From: Ignavibacteria bacterium UBA2373
GTDB lineage: Bacteria; Bacteroidota; Ignavibacteria; Kapaibacteriales; UBA961
Assembly: GCA_002344005.1 (NCBI GenBank)
Contig: DDTD01000080.1
Coordinates: 5,107-49,755, forward strand
Direction: 5' to 3'
DNA length: 44,649 nucleotides
Shown here: in pieces, positions 43,652-44,649 of the stretch
How positions within the stretch are numbered: position 1 is the stretch's first letter
Layout: each line of letters starts with the position of its first letter
The notes under the pieces: generated by a model
The model's input: the letters and a program-made list of their open reading frames with translations, nothing else
What the model was told of the DNA's origin: nothing
Databases searched by the model: none
Position numbers and translations under genes: made by a program

Positions 43652-44048
43652 GATTACACGAGTTATTCTGGATACAAACATTTGGGTTAGCTTTTTAATC
43701 ACCAAGGATTTTGCAAAACTTGACGAAATAATTTTTTCTAAGCAATGCATATTAGTTTTCAGTCAAGAATTACTTGATGAGTTCTTAGAAGTTGTCAGAA
43801 GACCTAAATTTAGACCTTTCTTCTCTGCATCAGATATTGAATCAATACTCGAAACTATTGACGAATATGCTGATTTCGTAAAAGTTGAATCCAAATTTCA
43901 AATTTGCAGAGACCCTAAAGATAATTTCTTACTTTCACTGTCCGTGGATGGCAAAGCAGATTTCCTATTAACCGGTGATAAAGACTTATTAGAACTGGAT
44001 AAGTTCGGGTTGACAACAATTACAACAATGTCAAACTTTCTGAAATAA
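43641..44048 (+). CDS. PIN-domain ribonuclease toxin (COG1569-like)
   Basis: The 135-residue protein has the four acidic positions of the PIN nuclease: ILDTN (D11), ELLDEFLEVV (Glu), CRDPKDNFLLSL (Asp) and LLTGDKDLLEL (Asp). PIN toxins cut RNA when free of their antitoxin, stopping growth; many act in stress or phage response or stabilise DNA. It overlaps the antitoxin gene and is the second gene of the operon. Length is typical. Confidence 0.9.
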   Translation: MQSKITRVILDTNIWVSFLITKDFAKLDEIIFSKQCILVFSQELLDEFLEVVRRPKFRPFFSASDIESILETIDEYADFVKVESKFQICRDPKDNFLLSLSVDGKADFLLTGDKDLLELDKFGLTTITTMSNFLK

Positions 44049-44178
44049 AAGTAGCACGAATTTATAGACAATTCAAAGTACCTCAATGCGAGCCTGTTTG
44101 ACAGTTTACAACTTTGCCCCAACAACACATTTCCCTTTCTCACTCCGCGACACCAACAAATAGACCGCGCTTATATTT

Positions 44179-44277
44179 CTATTGATGATGCGCTCCCACA
44201 TGATGAAGCTCGGCGGCGCGGCTCAACATTACCTCATCTTTCACCCTATACTCACGTTTGGGCTGCTCCGATATCAT
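44179..44277 (-). pseudogene. Short frame with strong ribosome site, probably a broken gene
   Basis: GGAGGAAGAA precedes ATG at 44277, a very good Shine-Dalgarno, but the frame (MISEQPKREYRVKDEVMLS ...) stops after 32 residues. Beyond the stop the reading frame continues as KYKRGLFVGV before another stop. It may be the 5' part of a gene truncated here, or a real small gene. No family is recognised with confidence. Confidence 0.35.
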
Positions 44278-44421
44278 TTCTTCCTCCTTCTTTGCATTAT
44301 TGTTCTATGATTTGTCCATTGCTTGCTCTGTTTTGGCAGTATCTATGAGTGATTCGGCAGCTTCTTTCTTCGGCATTTGCCGTTCTTTATCCCTCTTTTT
44401 GCCATCTGCGACCCGTTTTTA

Positions 44422-44496
44422 CTCTTCTGTTGCTGTTTTTTCTTCTTCTGCCGCCGTTTTTTCTTCTTCTGTTGCCGTTTTTTCTTCTTCTGTGAC
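44422..44496 (-). repeat. 21-bp tandem repeat (TTCTTCTTCTG units), about 3.5 copies
   Basis: A 21-base unit recurs at this spot. On the minus strand it reads EEEKTAT-like, Glu/Lys-rich repeats in one open frame, ended by a stop near 44424. It is part of the decayed stretch 44049-44649, which otherwise holds no gene. Confidence 0.7.
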
Positions 44497-44558
44497 CTTC
44501 CCGAGACTATCTGGCTGATTCCTATAGACTTCTATGTGTTTCTTTTTATTTTCTATGT

Positions 44559-44621
44559 CCTTCTGGTTTACTTCCGTCCCCTTCTGGTTTACTTCCGTCC
44601 CCTTCTGGTTTACTTCCGCCT
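44559..44621 (-). repeat. Three 21-bp tandem repeats
   Basis: CCTTCTGGTTTACTTCCGTC recurs three times with a 21-base period (the last copy with CC in place of TCC). On the minus strand each unit encodes TEVNQKG, in the same open frame as the Glu/Lys repeats at 44422-44496. A 9-bp inverted repeat TACTTCCGC (44611-44619) and its complement (44624-44632) follows. Confidence 0.85.
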
Positions 44622-44649
44622 ATGCGGAAGTAGATTGGAAGCATCGGGA

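Noticed and set aside
44258..44518. Plus-strand Ser-rich frame of 86 residues
   Set aside because: Its repeats are the complement of an open minus-strand frame of Glu/Lys repeats, which is the more protein-like reading.
1..44649. CRISPR arrays, tRNA or rRNA genes, transposases
   Set aside because: No regular short repeats with unique spacers, no cloverleaf or rRNA sequences and no transposase or integrase motifs were recognised.

Overview
The window looks like a chromosomal segment from an FCB-group bacterium (Bacteroidota/Chlorobiota-like; Kapaibacteria or a relative is my guess, not proven). The reasons: at least five secreted proteins end in a type IX secretion (T9SS, Por) sorting domain; there is a DUF4835 protein and a PorV/FadL-like barrel protein; and several promoters have the Bacteroidota -7 box TAnnTTTG. 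Many resident genes also have a good Shine-Dalgarno sequence, which is less usual in core Bacteroidetes.

Layout. (1) Positions 1-6440 are an AT-rich accessory island read rightward: a restriction endonuclease/adenine methyltransferase pair, a TPR protein, a HEAT-like protein, a Fic AMP-transferase with its own operator, and a DUF4184 membrane protein. These are separated by long intergenic spacers. Four of the spacers carry a shared promoter-like repeat (AAAGTTTTGTAGTTTTGAGG), two of them as a 104-bp near-identical copy, together with inverted core sequences resembling integron attC sites. I read this as a candidate cassette array without an integrase in view. (2) 6566-13616 holds a TPR-like cytoplasmic protein, an Asp-box beta-propeller T9SS cargo and a tandem pair of paralogous T9SS cargos. 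(3) 13760-19329 is a complete tripartite RND efflux operon (adaptor, pump, TolC) on the minus strand. (4) 19676-28824 has an orphan sensor kinase, DUF4835, a barrel protein, metG coupled to a T9SS protein, and a large WD40 T9SS protein. (5) 29011-31888 holds a membrane protein, an AIPR-type defence nuclease and what looks like the stump of a type I restriction hsdR gene, so this is probably the residue of a lost restriction locus. (6) 31905-37458 is housekeeping: pfkA, then the classic rpmH-rnpA-yidD-yidC order, a SpoU methyltransferase and dCTP deaminase, ended by a clear terminator. (7) 37565-41959 is a 1464-residue mosaic T9SS surface protein. (8) 42164-44048 is a PAS-type kinase and a PIN toxin-antitoxin pair, the latter headed by a fifth copy of the island repeat. 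(9) 44049-44649 is a decayed, repeat-containing stretch.

How it works together: the resident genes describe a Gram-negative cell with drug/metabolite efflux, membrane protein insertion and a T9SS-decorated surface. The accessory genes are mostly of types seen in phage defence or stabilisation modules (restriction-modification, Fic, AIPR, PIN). The shared repeat ties the island at the left edge to the PIN module 37 kb away and is the most interesting unexplained structure here.
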